This document shows, piece after piece, positions 8,504 to 16,719 of a DNA stretch of 64,000 nt; position 1 is the stretch's first letter; each line of letters begins with the position of its first letter. The stretch is taken from positions 104,569 to 168,568 of the forward strand of contig NZ_KK073769.1 in the NCBI RefSeq assembly GCF_000582685.1. The letters run 5' to 3'. A program made the translations under genes and the position numbers. The stretch is from [Scytonema hofmanni] UTEX 2349. GTDB taxonomy: Bacteria; Cyanobacteriota; Cyanobacteriia; Cyanobacteriales; Nostocaceae. Below the pieces are notes generated by a model. The model was not told the origin of the DNA, made no database searches, and was given only the letters and a program-made list of their open reading frames with translations.

Positions 8504-8866
8504 TCACTGACGTTCCTTGCTTTTACAGGTCTTGCGACCAATAGAAGTAGAGGGAACATCTCGACTGGCGTTACTTCCCGGATGCCCTCCGGTAGCGCTT
8601 GCACGACTTAAAATTACTTTGGCAGCATTCACATCGCGTTGTTCTGTATGTCCGCAATGTGGACAAGAATGAGTCCGAGTGCTGAGAGATTTTTGGACTC
8701 TAGCACCGCAATTACTACATTCCTGACTTGTGAAGTGTGGAGGAACTGCAATAATTTCCCTCCCAAATTTCTCACCAAAGTATTCAAGCCACTGGCGGAA
8801 ATTATACCAAGATGCATCATTAATGCTCTTGGCTAGCTTATGGTTTTTCACCATGCCCTTAATATT
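8504..8866 (-). pseudogene. tnpB: tnpB, 3' exon (C-terminal third of TnpB, intron-split)
   Basis: Encodes the C-terminal part of a TnpB RNA-guided nuclease: NIKGMVKNHKLAKSINDASW, then the zinc ribbon CSNCGARV...CPHCGH, and the last RuvC acid in DVNAAKVIL. The open frame extends upstream to 8899 only because it reads into intron sequence. Joined to 11088-11903 it gives a 392-residue protein, against 405 residues for the intact relative at 49399. The join EDL-NIKGMVKN matches EDL-KVRSMVRN in that copy. It is a gene in pieces rather than a decayed one: expression requires the intron to splice. Confidence 0.85.
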
Positions 8867-8870
8867 GGTA

Positions 8871-8940
8871 GAGTCGATGCCCGGTATTATCCGGGGCACC
8901 TCTCTGTTAAATCTGGGCGTGCGACTTTCACCGCACCCAG
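8871..8940 (-). ncRNA. Group II intron domains V and VI
   Basis: Domain V is the hairpin at 8913-8940 on the minus strand: CTGGGTGCG pairs with CGCACGCCCAG, with one bulge, around a GTGAAAGT loop. This is the catalytic core of the ribozyme. Domain VI is the next hairpin (about 8871-8904) with nested pairs CCGG ATAATA CCGG, GTGCC/GGGCAT and AGAG/CTCT; it should carry the branch-point A. Both look intact, so the ribozyme itself may still be active. Confidence 0.82.
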
Positions 8941-8952
8941 CTTCCGATGTTC

Positions 8953-10528
8953 TCAGCTTGCGCTTTTGCTCATGTGTTTATAATCGTGGCAACTCTCATG
9001 AATTGCTTCAAGATTATTTTTCTTCCAGTTGGCGTGATTTCCGTCGATGTGGTGCAGGTGAACCCGTTCTTCATCGATAAACTTTAAGCCGCAGGATGCA
9101 CATTTATGGTTTTGCTTCTTAAGAGTTTTAGAGGTTTCGCCGTCGTAGAGCTTACTTTTTCGTTCGCTCCAGTAGGTGCCATCCCCGTCATAGGGGGACT
9201 TTGTGCCTTTGACCATGACGTGACTACCTTCGGAGTAGGGAACCTTCGGAAATGCTTTGTCTAGTAATTTCTTGCTAGAGTGGCGGTCTTTCTTGGCTTC
9301 CTTATTAAATACCGTGTATGCTCTGTGGCTCATGAACCAAAGTGATAACTTTGACCCGTCCATCTTGCAGAACTTATGGTAATTTCTCCAGCCTCTAACT
9401 ATTGGGGAAAGCTTTTCAGCCTTCACCTTAGAGCCATAATTCGAGTTGTTGACGATGTGTTTTACTTTCTTACGAAAAGCTTTGAAGTTTTCCACTGAGG
9501 GAGTACTTCTAAACTTTCCATTGCTCTGCACTTTGAAGTGCCAGCCGAGGAAATCAAACCCATCTGTCGCGGCGGTGACTTTGGTTTTCTTTTGGCTTAC
9601 ATTCATTCCGCGTTTGCGGAGGAACTCGCTGATTCTTTCAAGTATCTCTGTCGCATCATCTTGGGGGCGGAGTATGATTACCATGTCATCTGCATATCTC
9701 ACTGATGGTTCGGGATTTATCTGGTGTTTTGTCTGTTATTCTGTAGCCACGTTTGTACTCTACGTGGTATCTGTGTATACTCTCAATCCCGTTGAGTGCG
9801 ATGTTGGCTAGTAATGGGCTAACCACTCCCCCTTGCGGTGTACCCTGTTCGGGAAATTCTGGGTTGACTCCTGCCTTGAGGCATCGGAATATTCCGAGTT
9901 TTAAGCCTTTGGGGGCAATGAGTTCGCCCATTATTGCTGAGTGGTTAATCCGGTCGAAGCACTTTTCAATATCGAGTTCGATTACTCGTTTTTCTATTCC
10001 GTTGGCACTAGAGTTAAGGTTTGCAAAGATGTACTGTTGTGCATCATGGGCAGAGCGCCCAGTTCTGAACCCATAGCTCCGGGCGTGGAAAGTGGCTTCA
10101 TGTGCTGGTTCGAGTGCATATTTTGCTAGGCATTGCCAAGCTCTATCCGCGATGGTTGGTATTTTAAGCATTCTGGTTGTCCCGTCCTTTTTAGGGATGG
10201 GGATTTCCCGTAGTCCTTGATGCTTCCAATTTCCACTGTTCATTCCTAGTAATTCTTCAAGGTTGAAGCGTTCTTCAAATGAGAGGGATTTCTTCCCATC
10301 AATACCAGCCGTCTTTTTACCAGCGTTTAGCTGTGATACTTGTCTTATTGCCAGAAATCGAGCCGAGGTGGATTTCATAATAAGCTTTTGGAGTAACCGT
10401 GCTTTCCGCTTGTCTCCAACTTGAACAGCTTTATACACGCGCTTTTGAAGGCGGAATAGATTTCGGCGGAATTTCTTCCACGGTAGGGCTACCCAAGATT
10501 CACTAGTTTTATAACTGTGTCTAATCAT
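8953..10528 (-). pseudogene. Group II intron reverse transcriptase/maturase with HNH domain, frameshifted
   Basis: The intron-encoded protein is read in two frames. The N-terminal part starts at ATG 10528 (MIRHSYKTSESWVALPWKKF) after a purine-rich leader. It carries RT blocks REIPIPKKDGTTRMLKIPT, YGFRTGRSAHDA, ELDIEKCFDRINH and GTPQGGVVSPLLANI. Near 9725 the frame shifts, and the catalytic block RYADDMVII continues in another frame from about 9720. It goes on through the maturase (X) region (GWRNYHKF) to an HNH endonuclease of the form CASCG...HLHHIDGNHANW...NLEAIHESCHDYKH, ending at 8953. A one-base indel just upstream of the YADD motif therefore separates the two halves. Unless this is a sequencing error or a recoding site, the protein is inactive, and splicing would need a maturase from another intron. 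Confidence 0.88.
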
Positions 10529-11087
10529 TTTCTCTTCTCTGGTTAGTGTATTCTGAACACCTCGCAACAATTACGTTGCGTCCTACCCGAACTGTGGGGA
10601 TTCTTCCGCTCGTCTGGTTTACCTGGGGTTCGACTGTCCCAAGACCCACAATTCGTTTTTATTCGTTCCCTCGGAAGGATTGATTGTTCCTTTAGATGTA
10701 GCCAATTCAACTACTGGATTCCCTCGACTCATGCCGTTTTTGACTTAATTGCGGCGGGAATGAACTCCAGTGTGGTCAGGGTTTTTATGTTACGCCCTTG
10801 CCTTTGGATAAGTTGCTTTTCTAGGCTCTGTTTCATCGTAGGAACCCCCTATTAGCGCCAGTGTCAACCCGCAACGGCAGTCTGATTGCGCCCTGTTCCC
10901 AGCTTCACCCTATAGAAACCGAGTCTACTCAGTGTGGGCAGGTAAGGAGTCAATTCTGAGTCTGAATGGTAGGACTTTCACCTACATCTGACCGAGAGTT
11001 CAGCCTTTTAGTGACAGTAATCTGCTGTCGGGCTGGATTAGTTATTTACGGACTGAATACCGTGATTCACTAATCAACGAATCGCAC

Positions 11088-11903
11088 TAAATCTTCCAAG
11101 ACAACCTTAGCGTTAGCTAGGCATAAGTTACGTGCAAGTCTCTTCGCATGTTCATCCCTTTGTCTTGTTACTTTTAAATGTTTACGAGCATAAATACCAC
11201 GCGCTTTTCTTCTACCAGATGACCCTTTTTTCTTCTTGTAAATGTTACGTTGAACCCGCTTGATATCAGCTTCAGACTTGCGTAGATATCGCGGGTTTTC
11301 TTCATGGTTGCCCGAAGAATCAGAGTAGAAATACTCCAATCCTACGTCGATACCAATCTCAGACGTGGTTGACGGAGCTTCTTGCTTATTTTCAACTTTC
11401 ACGCAGAACTGAACATAGTACCCATCAGCACGACGCACAATCCGAACTCGTTTAATTAGTTCAGTTGGGTAGGCATGAATATCCCACTTACCTAGTAACT
11501 TGAGTTCACCAATCCCTTTTTTATCAGTGAAAGCTATTCGGCGCTTGGTCGGATGTAACTTCCAAGACTGTTGTTTATATTCAACAGAACGACTATGCTT
11601 TTTGAATCTTGGATAGCCTTTCAATCCTTGTTTTTTAGCTTTGCAATTAGCAAAAAATCTGTTGATTGCTCGTTCAACATTTTCTACTGATGCTTGAGTT
11701 GCATGACTACTTAAATTTCTAACAAACTCATATTCGCCCCGTAACTGAGTGTTGTACTGGTACAGTTCTTTTTTGCCAACGCCGCGATTATCTATCCAAT
11801 ATCTCAAAACTTTATTTCGCACAAATTGGCTTGTACGTATAGCTTCATCTATGGCTTTTGATTGGGCTTTTTTAACTACTGCTTTGTATTCCAATACCAA
11901 CAC
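11088..11903 (-). pseudogene. tnpB: tnpB, 5' exon (N-terminal two thirds of TnpB, intron-split)
   Basis: Starts at GTG 11903, eight bases after a near-perfect Shine-Dalgarno GGGAGGTGA. It encodes the N-terminal helix-turn-helix-like region and the first two RuvC motifs: the Asp in GIDVGLEYFY and the Glu in VVLEDL. The intron interrupts it immediately after that EDL. The un-spliced frame reads only a few intron codons (VRFVD) before a stop. It resembles the intact tnpB at 49399 (IDEAIRT..FVRN..LRYW, RVRIVRRADGYYVQFC) but is clearly diverged from it. See 8504-8866 for the second exon. Confidence 0.87.
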
Positions 11904-11963
11904 TCTTGAATCACCTCCCTTAGATTTGCTAGACTGCGTTTAGTATACACGGCGTTACTAAAT

Positions 11964-12158
11964 ATGACAACTAAAAAGCGATTAAGAAATATACCTGTTT
12001 TGCATGATGAGGTGAAAACAAAGAGAACCGTGGTACTGACTCCTACGGCTTGGAAAAATATTAAAGCTGAAGCAATAAATAGGGGTATCAGCGCTAGTGA
12101 GCTAATAGAAGAATGGGGACGGCGATTAAAATCGCCAACGGCTAACCCCCATAAATGA
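11964..12158 (+). CDS. Small ribbon-helix-helix-like protein next to IS
   Basis: A 64-residue basic protein divergent from tnpB and starting just outside the element. The section KTKRTVVLTPTAWKNIKAEAI followed by RGISASELIEEWGRR has the strand-helix-helix pattern of CopG/Arc-type DNA-binding proteins. It could be an autoregulator or antitoxin-like protein, or an accessory gene of the tnpB element. No partner toxin is adjacent. The start ATG at 11964 is the only reasonable one. Family-level call only. Confidence 0.6.
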   Translation: MTTKKRLRNIPVLHDEVKTKRTVVLTPTAWKNIKAEAINRGISASELIEEWGRRLKSPTANPHK

Positions 12159-12293
12159 ATTTAGGGGCTAGCCCGCCGTTGCCATTTTCGTCTAATTAGT
12201 GAAAACTTAGATCCGCGACAACTTTTACGGATACTGCTGGTGATTCAGGGGTATCACCCCTTATCTCACGATTTTTCGACATTCCACACAATT

Positions 12294-12322
12294 GTAGAGA
12301 CGTTCCGCCGGAACGTCTCTAC
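12294..12322. repeat. Palindromic repeat (GTAGAGACG family)
   Basis: Outer arms GTAGAGACG and CGTCTCTAC, inner core TTCCGCCGGAA, perfectly self-complementary apart from the central base. It lies 28 bp downstream of the hypothetical gene ending at 12350. Confidence 0.9.
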
Positions 12323-12349
12323 TTGGAACTGTTGATTTCACTAGCCCAA

Positions 12350-12781
12350 TCAATCCCACGATCGCGTTAATGGATCAATTGGTATATCTGGATCAATCTC
12401 AATCACGGTGATCTTGGCATTCTCAACCACCGTATTTCCCATAATCGTATTGTGCAGTGCCTCGAACTTCGATTCTTCCTCAGCAATGCGTTCGTAGTGC
12501 AAAATTACATGGTAACGCTTGGCAATTGACCCTCCAGAGTCTGATCGCTCCACTGTGTCCCAATCTATATTTTGTTGTTCTTCCACCATCCGGCGATACT
12601 CATCGGCTAGTTGTTCTAAGGCGATGGCGATGGCGTGTTCTTTTGTTTGACCGTAGCATTGTATATTTTCTCTAGGAGAATCGCTCAAAGACGATGATAA
12701 CTGGCAAATATACTGTCCATTGTCTTGAGGCTGCACTGCGATCGTAATAGTTCCAGTGATGTCGGGGTTCACGTCAGTCAT
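12350..12781 (-). CDS. Hypothetical protein
   Basis: A 143-residue acidic, soluble protein that I do not recognise. The first half (ITIAVQPQDNGQYICQLSSS...GQTKEHAIAIALEQLADEYR) has the alternating strand-helix pattern of HicB-like or RNase-H-like small domains. The second half (YHVILHYERIAEEESKFEALHNTI) is mixed. It ends with ITVIEIDPDIPIDPLTRSWD. ATG 12781 is the natural start. No operon partner is evident other than a 35-codon ORF about 60 bp upstream. The base composition matches its neighbours. Confidence 0.6.
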   Translation of the reverse strand: MTDVNPDITGTITIAVQPQDNGQYICQLSSSLSDSPRENIQCYGQTKEHAIAIALEQLADEYRRMVEEQQNIDWDTVERSDSGGSIAKRYHVILHYERIAEEESKFEALHNTIMGNTVVENAKITVIEIDPDIPIDPLTRSWD

Positions 12782-12840
12782 ATTAAACGCACTGACAAAT
12801 ATAAGAGTATATGCTCACAGTTAAATTGTAAGCGATCACT

Positions 12841-12948
12841 CTATTCGGCTGTTTCACGTTTGTGTTTTTCGATTTCGGCGATCGGTAACAGTAAGGTATC
12901 TTCAATTGTGTATCTCACTTCATCACTCACCACACAAATATTATTCAT
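12841..12948 (-). CDS. Possible small protein or gene remnant
   Basis: ATG 12948 to TAG 12841, 35 residues (MNNICVVSDEVRYTIEDTLL...IEKHKRETAE). The frame is open a further 13 codons upstream (TSTELLVDC), to a stop close to the MITE-like element at 12999-13089. It may be the 3' remnant of a longer gene, cut by that element, rather than an intact gene. No family recognised. Confidence 0.3.
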   Translation of the reverse strand: MNNICVVSDEVRYTIEDTLLLPIAEIEKHKRETAE

Positions 12949-12998
12949 GCAATCCACCAGTAATTCAGTTGAAGTGCGGAATGTGGCTTATAAGCTAC

Positions 12999-13089
12999 AG
13001 GACTTACGCACGAACTACGTATTTCCGTCATTGCGACGTAAGGAAGCAATCTCAAAGTCTTGTTTTCTGGTAACGAGTGCGTAAGTCCT
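12999..13089. repeat. MITE-like element with AGGACTTACGCAC termini
   Basis: Terminal inverted repeats AGGACTTACGCAC (12999-13011) and GTGCGTAAGTCCT (13076-13088) bound a 91-bp non-coding unit. The same termini bound a shorter unit at 34034-34080, and one arm occurs at 46810-46822. The layout suggests a non-autonomous mobile element mobilised by a transposase elsewhere in the genome. Confidence 0.7.
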
Positions 13090-13137
13090 AAACTAGATAA
13101 ATCTGACACAGAATAAATACAAATCACGTTTAACAGT

Positions 13138-14319
13138 ATGACAAATTTTTTACAACCCCCAAGATTACGTATTGGTGAAGACATCGAAGAAGAACGTCGC
13201 GCTACTTGGCTGGAACTTTTTTATGATTTGGTATTTGTAGTTGCAGTTTCTCAACTGGCACACAATCTCCATGATGATGTCACTTTATCTGGTTTTTTTA
13301 GCTTTGTTGTTCTATTTATACCAGTTTGGTGGTCATGGATTGGCAGTACAATGTACGCCAACCGCTTTGATAGCGATGATGTGGGACATCGGTTGCTGAC
13401 TGGTTTACAGATGCTGGCAGCAGCGGCATTAGCTATTAATATACACCACGGTTTGAGTGATAGTTCGGCTGGTTTTGCTCTTTGTTACGCTCTCGGTCGT
13501 GCTGTGCTTGTCGCCGAATATATCCGTGCCGGAATGCACATACCCACAGCACGGATTTTGACAAATTATTATGCTACAGGTTTTGCTGCTGCTGCTTTGT
13601 GTTGGCTCATATCCGCATTTATACCAACTCCTTGGCGGTTTGGATTTTGGGTTTTGGGACTAGTCATTGATTTTGCCACACCATTGATATGCAGCAAGAT
13701 ACAAATACAATTGCCCCCTCACGCTTCCCACTTACCGGAGCGTTTCGGACTTTTCACAATGATTGTTTTGGGTGAGGCTATTATCGCCGTCGTTAATGGT
13801 GTTTCCGAGCAGAAATGGGATGTTTTCAGTGCGATCGCAGCTTTCTTTGGTTTAGGTATTGCTTTTAGTTTGTGGTGGGTTTACTTTGATAATCTAGGTG
13901 GTACACCGATTCAAAAAGCGCGGACAGAAGGAAAAATCGGTCCGATGATGATTTGGCTCTACACTCATCTACCCCTAGTGATTGGCATTGCTGCAACTGG
14001 AGTTGGTGTAGAAAAAGTATTACTGAGCGAGCAGCAAATAGCTTTACCCGATGCAGTCCGCTGGCTAATTTGTGGAGCGGTAGCTTTATGCTGGCTAATA
14101 TTAAGTATTCTCCACCAGTTAGGAGTAATTCGCTACTGCAAAATCCGCGCCAAATATCGAATTGCGGCTGTTCCTATTGTGTTGGCGATCGCAATTTTTG
14201 GTTCATCTTTGTTACCGATTGCCGTCATCGGACTCCTAGCTTTAGTTTGTGTTGTACAAGTTATTCAAGACTTCTCCCAAAGTCGTCCCACCACTCGCTT
14301 AAGCGAACCAGAGATTTAA
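13138..14319 (+). CDS. Low-temperature-requirement A (LtrA) family membrane protein
   Basis: A 393-residue integral membrane protein with about 11 hydrophobic helices. The family hallmark opens the first helix: ERRATWLELFYDLVFVVAVS (residues about 19-38). It is followed by WWSWIGSTMYANRFD and, in the second half, the conserved ERFGLFTMIVLGEAIIAVV. LtrA was named from a Listeria cold-growth mutant; its biochemical role is unsettled. Here it is a single gene downstream of the MITE-like element at 12999-13089, which may lie in its promoter. The start ATG at 13138 gives the usual family N-terminus. Confidence 0.9.
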   Translation: MTNFLQPPRLRIGEDIEEERRATWLELFYDLVFVVAVSQLAHNLHDDVTLSGFFSFVVLFIPVWWSWIGSTMYANRFDSDDVGHRLLTGLQMLAAAALAINIHHGLSDSSAGFALCYALGRAVLVAEYIRAGMHIPTARILTNYYATGFAAAALCWLISAFIPTPWRFGFWVLGLVIDFATPLICSKIQIQLPPHASHLPERFGLFTMIVLGEAIIAVVNGVSEQKWDVFSAIAAFFGLGIAFSLWWVYFDNLGGTPIQKARTEGKIGPMMIWLYTHLPLVIGIAATGVGVEKVLLSEQQIALPDAVRWLICGAVALCWLILSILHQLGVIRYCKIRAKYRIAAVPIVLAIAIFGSSLLPIAVIGLLALVCVVQVIQDFSQSRPTTRLSEPEI

Positions 14320-14352
14320 CTTATACCATTTCTCTATGAAGATGCGCCTAAT

Positions 14353-14432
14353 TTAGCCCACGCAGGTGGGCTTCCCTTCGGGACGCTGCGCGAACGTTCT
14401 TTTAGCCCCAGGCTTCCAGCCTGAGGTCGCGC
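14353..14432. repeat. REP-like GC-rich repeat
   Basis: Contains CCCACGCAGGTGGG, TTCGGGACGCTGCGCGAACG and the inverted pair CCCCAGGCTTCCAGCCTGAGG. Similar pieces occur at 28270-28380 and 50840-51050. Intergenic between convergent genes; no coding content. Confidence 0.7.
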
Positions 14433-14435
14433 ATA

Positions 14436-14999
14436 TTATCTAGTTACTTTCAGCCATCCAAAAACCTCCTCAACCGTCAAATCTAATGTTAAAAATTTTG
14501 GTATTGGAAGGCGATCGCTACCTATTAATTCTATCGGTTGCTGTCCGGAAATGAATGCTAAAATTAACCGCTCCTCTGGATCAATTAACCATCCTAACTG
14601 AGTTCCATGTTTGAGACAGTGTAAAATATTACTGATGACTTTGGTCGCTCTTTGTTCAGGAGAAAGAATTTTTACCGTCCAATCTGGATAACTTTCAAAG
14701 GCATTGGGTACTTCACCATCCGCTTCAAACGCAATTCGTTCCCAAAGGAATACCGTAGCGTCGGGAACAATTGAACGTCCACCAAATGTACACCGCAATT
14801 CCAGAAAGGCTAGGGCAATTTGTGAGGCTTCTGCAACTTGATTAACAGTATCACAAAACTTGAGTTGCAGACGAGAATGTTTACCTTGAGGCATGGGTTT
14901 TTGGTGAATTTGACCAGCAATAAATTCACTAACAGGTTTGGTTTCTGGTAGTTTGAGGAATTCTTCGAGGGTGAGGGACGGAGTAAGTGCTGTTGTCAT
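14436..14999 (-). CDS. Uma2 family (DUF820) endonuclease-fold protein
   Basis: A 187-residue protein of a family greatly expanded in cyanobacteria, with a PD-(D/E)XK-like fold. Seen: LTLEEFLKLPETKPVSEFIAG at the start, the acidic VPDATVFLWER, and a core YPDWTVKILSPEQRATKVISNILHCL. It ends LDLTVEEVFGWL. In many family members the core reads P-D-L-x-V-E-[VI]-x-S-P-x-[DN]; here it is PDWTVKILSPEQ, so one acidic position (the E of VEV) is replaced by K. The nuclease activity may therefore be lost. Physiological function of the family is unknown. Confidence 0.85.
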   Translation of the reverse strand: MTTALTPSLTLEEFLKLPETKPVSEFIAGQIHQKPMPQGKHSRLQLKFCDTVNQVAEASQIALAFLELRCTFGGRSIVPDATVFLWERIAFEADGEVPNAFESYPDWTVKILSPEQRATKVISNILHCLKHGTQLGWLIDPEERLILAFISGQQPIELIGSDRLPIPKFLTLDLTVEEVFGWLKVTR

Positions 15000-15138
15000 T
15001 GCCTCAAAATTTTATCGTCTCACAACTACTATAAAATGGTTGCAAAGTTTCTAGCATCGCATCGTAAACAACAACAGTTTATGTCTACGACGGGCTACGC
15101 CTACGTACACCGTTAAGATGAATAAAACTGAGAATATT

Positions 15139-16689
15139 TTACCCACCAAATAAACGCCCCAAAAAACCCTTCTTCTTATTTCTATAAATCTCTAAGTTTT
15201 CACGAAAAAGATTGCTGCTAGGATCGAGATGAACAGCTATTTCTAATTCAGCGATCGCTTCCTCTAGCTTCCCTTGATTATTCAGCGCTAACCCCAGGTT
15301 ATTGTGAGCAAATGCATCGTTTGGGTTGATTTGCAAGGCTTGGCGGTAAGAGGCGATCGCTTCCTCTAGCTTCCCTTGATTATTCAGCGCTAACCCCAGG
15401 TTATAGTGAGCGATTGCATCGTTTGGGTTGATTTGCAAGGCTTGACGGTAAGAGGCGATCGCATCATCTACTTTGCCTTGATTGTACAGCGCATTCCCCA
15501 GTCCAATGTGAGCGTTCGCATAGTTTGGGGTGATTTGCAAGGCTTGACGGTAAGAGGCGATCGCTTGTTCTAGTTTCCCTTGATTTTTCAGCGCTAACCC
15601 CAAGTTATAGTGAGCAAATGCATAGTTTGGGTCGATTTGCAAGGCTTGGCGGTAATAGGCGATCGCTTCCTCTACTTTGCCTTGCTTTTCCAGCGCTAAC
15701 CCCAAGTTATTGTGAGCAGTTACATAGTTTGGGTCGATTTGCAAGGCTTTTTGATAGCGCGCGATCGCTTCATCTAGCTTCCCTTGATAGTACAGCGCTA
15801 TTCCCAGACAATTGTGAGCATACACGGAATTCGGGTCAAAACGGAGGGCTGCTTTGTATTTGAGGGCTGCTTCCTCAAACTTTTTATCTTCACGTAAACG
15901 ATCTGCTTCGTTAATCAGGCTTGTGACTTGATATTGGCGCTTTTCTAGCTCTTGTGCAGTGACTTGCTTTTCAATCAGGGTTGCATCCTCATCCCTGAGT
16001 TTTAGCATCTGCTGATAATTCTTTAATCCTTCACGGCTATGGTCACTGAGTGGATACTCCCATTGAAGGACTTTGATTAATTCTTGCTCATATTGTCGCA
16101 ACTTTTGCTGATAGTCCTCCTTTGAAGAAGATAAAGACGCCTTGTAATCAGGTTTACTATCTAATTCCCGGAGAAGTCTATCTAGTTGATCATTATACTG
16201 GTTTGTGTCTTCATCTTCTTTAGGGGGTGAGTAATTGGAGTTAGCAACTAATCGCTTAACCTCCTGCCGAATTCCTTTAACAACTTCTAAGAATGCCTCA
16301 TCTCGGTCAGCCCAGGTTTTTATTGGTTTACGATTACTAGGCAACGGAGATAGTTTATCAATGGGAGGGGTGTTCCAATCCGCATAACGCAGTAACACCG
16401 GGATAACACTAGCCTTTCCTGCTGCATTCCGTTCTAATGCGCGTGTAACTTCAACTGTCCAATGATAATCTGAAGCAATGAAATCTGAACTCACCAGCAA
16501 CAGGATAAGCCCAGCTTGGTTAAGAGACTTGTCAATTTCACCTTTGAATTCTTGCCCAGCGACGATTTGGCGATCGCTCCAACTTGTAATAATATTTTCC
16601 CACTGCAAAGACGCTAGATGCTTCTCTAACTCTTCCCGTAAGTCGTTATCTTTTTCGTGGTAAGAAATAAAAACTTCAACAGATTGCAT
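15139..16689 (-). CDS. TIR domain - TPR repeat protein
   Basis: Residues 1-150 form a TIR domain: VEVFISYHEKD at the first strand, WSDRQIVAGQEFKGEIDKSL, ILLLVSSDFIASDYHWTVEV with the conserved Glu of the NADase pocket (in TVEV), then VIPVLLRYADWNTPP. Bacterial TIR domains of this type often hydrolyse NAD+ in immunity. A charged linker (about 150-270) follows. From about 270 to 490 there are at least six near-identical 34-residue TPRs (NPNDAIAHYNLGLALNNQGK and similar), and the protein ends KKGFLGRLFGG. The TPRs are strongly homogenised, and most carry a HIP1 octamer at the same place, indicating recent tandem duplication. It lies 30 bp downstream of a second TIR gene on the same strand, so they are probably co-transcribed. 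Start ATG 16689. Confidence 0.9.
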   Translation of the reverse strand: MQSVEVFISYHEKDNDLREELEKHLASLQWENIITSWSDRQIVAGQEFKGEIDKSLNQAGLILLLVSSDFIASDYHWTVEVTRALERNAAGKASVIPVLLRYADWNTPPIDKLSPLPSNRKPIKTWADRDEAFLEVVKGIRQEVKRLVANSNYSPPKEDEDTNQYNDQLDRLLRELDSKPDYKASLSSSKEDYQQKLRQYEQELIKVLQWEYPLSDHSREGLKNYQQMLKLRDEDATLIEKQVTAQELEKRQYQVTSLINEADRLREDKKFEEAALKYKAALRFDPNSVYAHNCLGIALYYQGKLDEAIARYQKALQIDPNYVTAHNNLGLALEKQGKVEEAIAYYRQALQIDPNYAFAHYNLGLALKNQGKLEQAIASYRQALQITPNYANAHIGLGNALYNQGKVDDAIASYRQALQINPNDAIAHYNLGLALNNQGKLEEAIASYRQALQINPNDAFAHNNLGLALNNQGKLEEAIAELEIAVHLDPSSNLFRENLEIYRNKKKGFLGRLFGG

Positions 16690-16719
16690 AAGGGTTATTA
16701 TTTATATGCTTAGAAGAAA

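Larger units (their letters stand above)
8867..11087 (-). mobile_element. Group II intron inserted in tnpB
   Basis: The intron begins at 11087 with the consensus GTGCG directly after the tnpB codons for VVLEDL. It ends around 8867, just before the codons for NIKGM. Domain V and domain VI hairpins lie at its 3' end, and a reverse transcriptase/maturase ORF occupies the expected domain IV position. Removing 8867-11087 joins 272 codons to 120 codons plus stop without a frame change. The exact 3' nucleotide is set by the frame argument: it gives an intron ending CTACC rather than the usual AY, so it may be off by a base. Length is about 2.2 kb. Confidence 0.88.
8466..11945 (-). mobile_element. 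tnpB-only IS200/IS605-type element carrying a group II intron
   Basis: On the minus strand this contains a tnpB gene split by a group II intron, preceded by a strong ribosome site. It ends with a subterminal hairpin and the tetranucleotide TCAA (complement at 8466-8469), as in IS608-type right ends. The second element at 49344 ends in the same way (hairpin, then GTCAA). No tnpA (Y1 transposase) is present, so it belongs to the IS1341-like, tnpB-only group and would need transposase in trans. The left boundary near 11945 is approximate. Confidence 0.8.
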
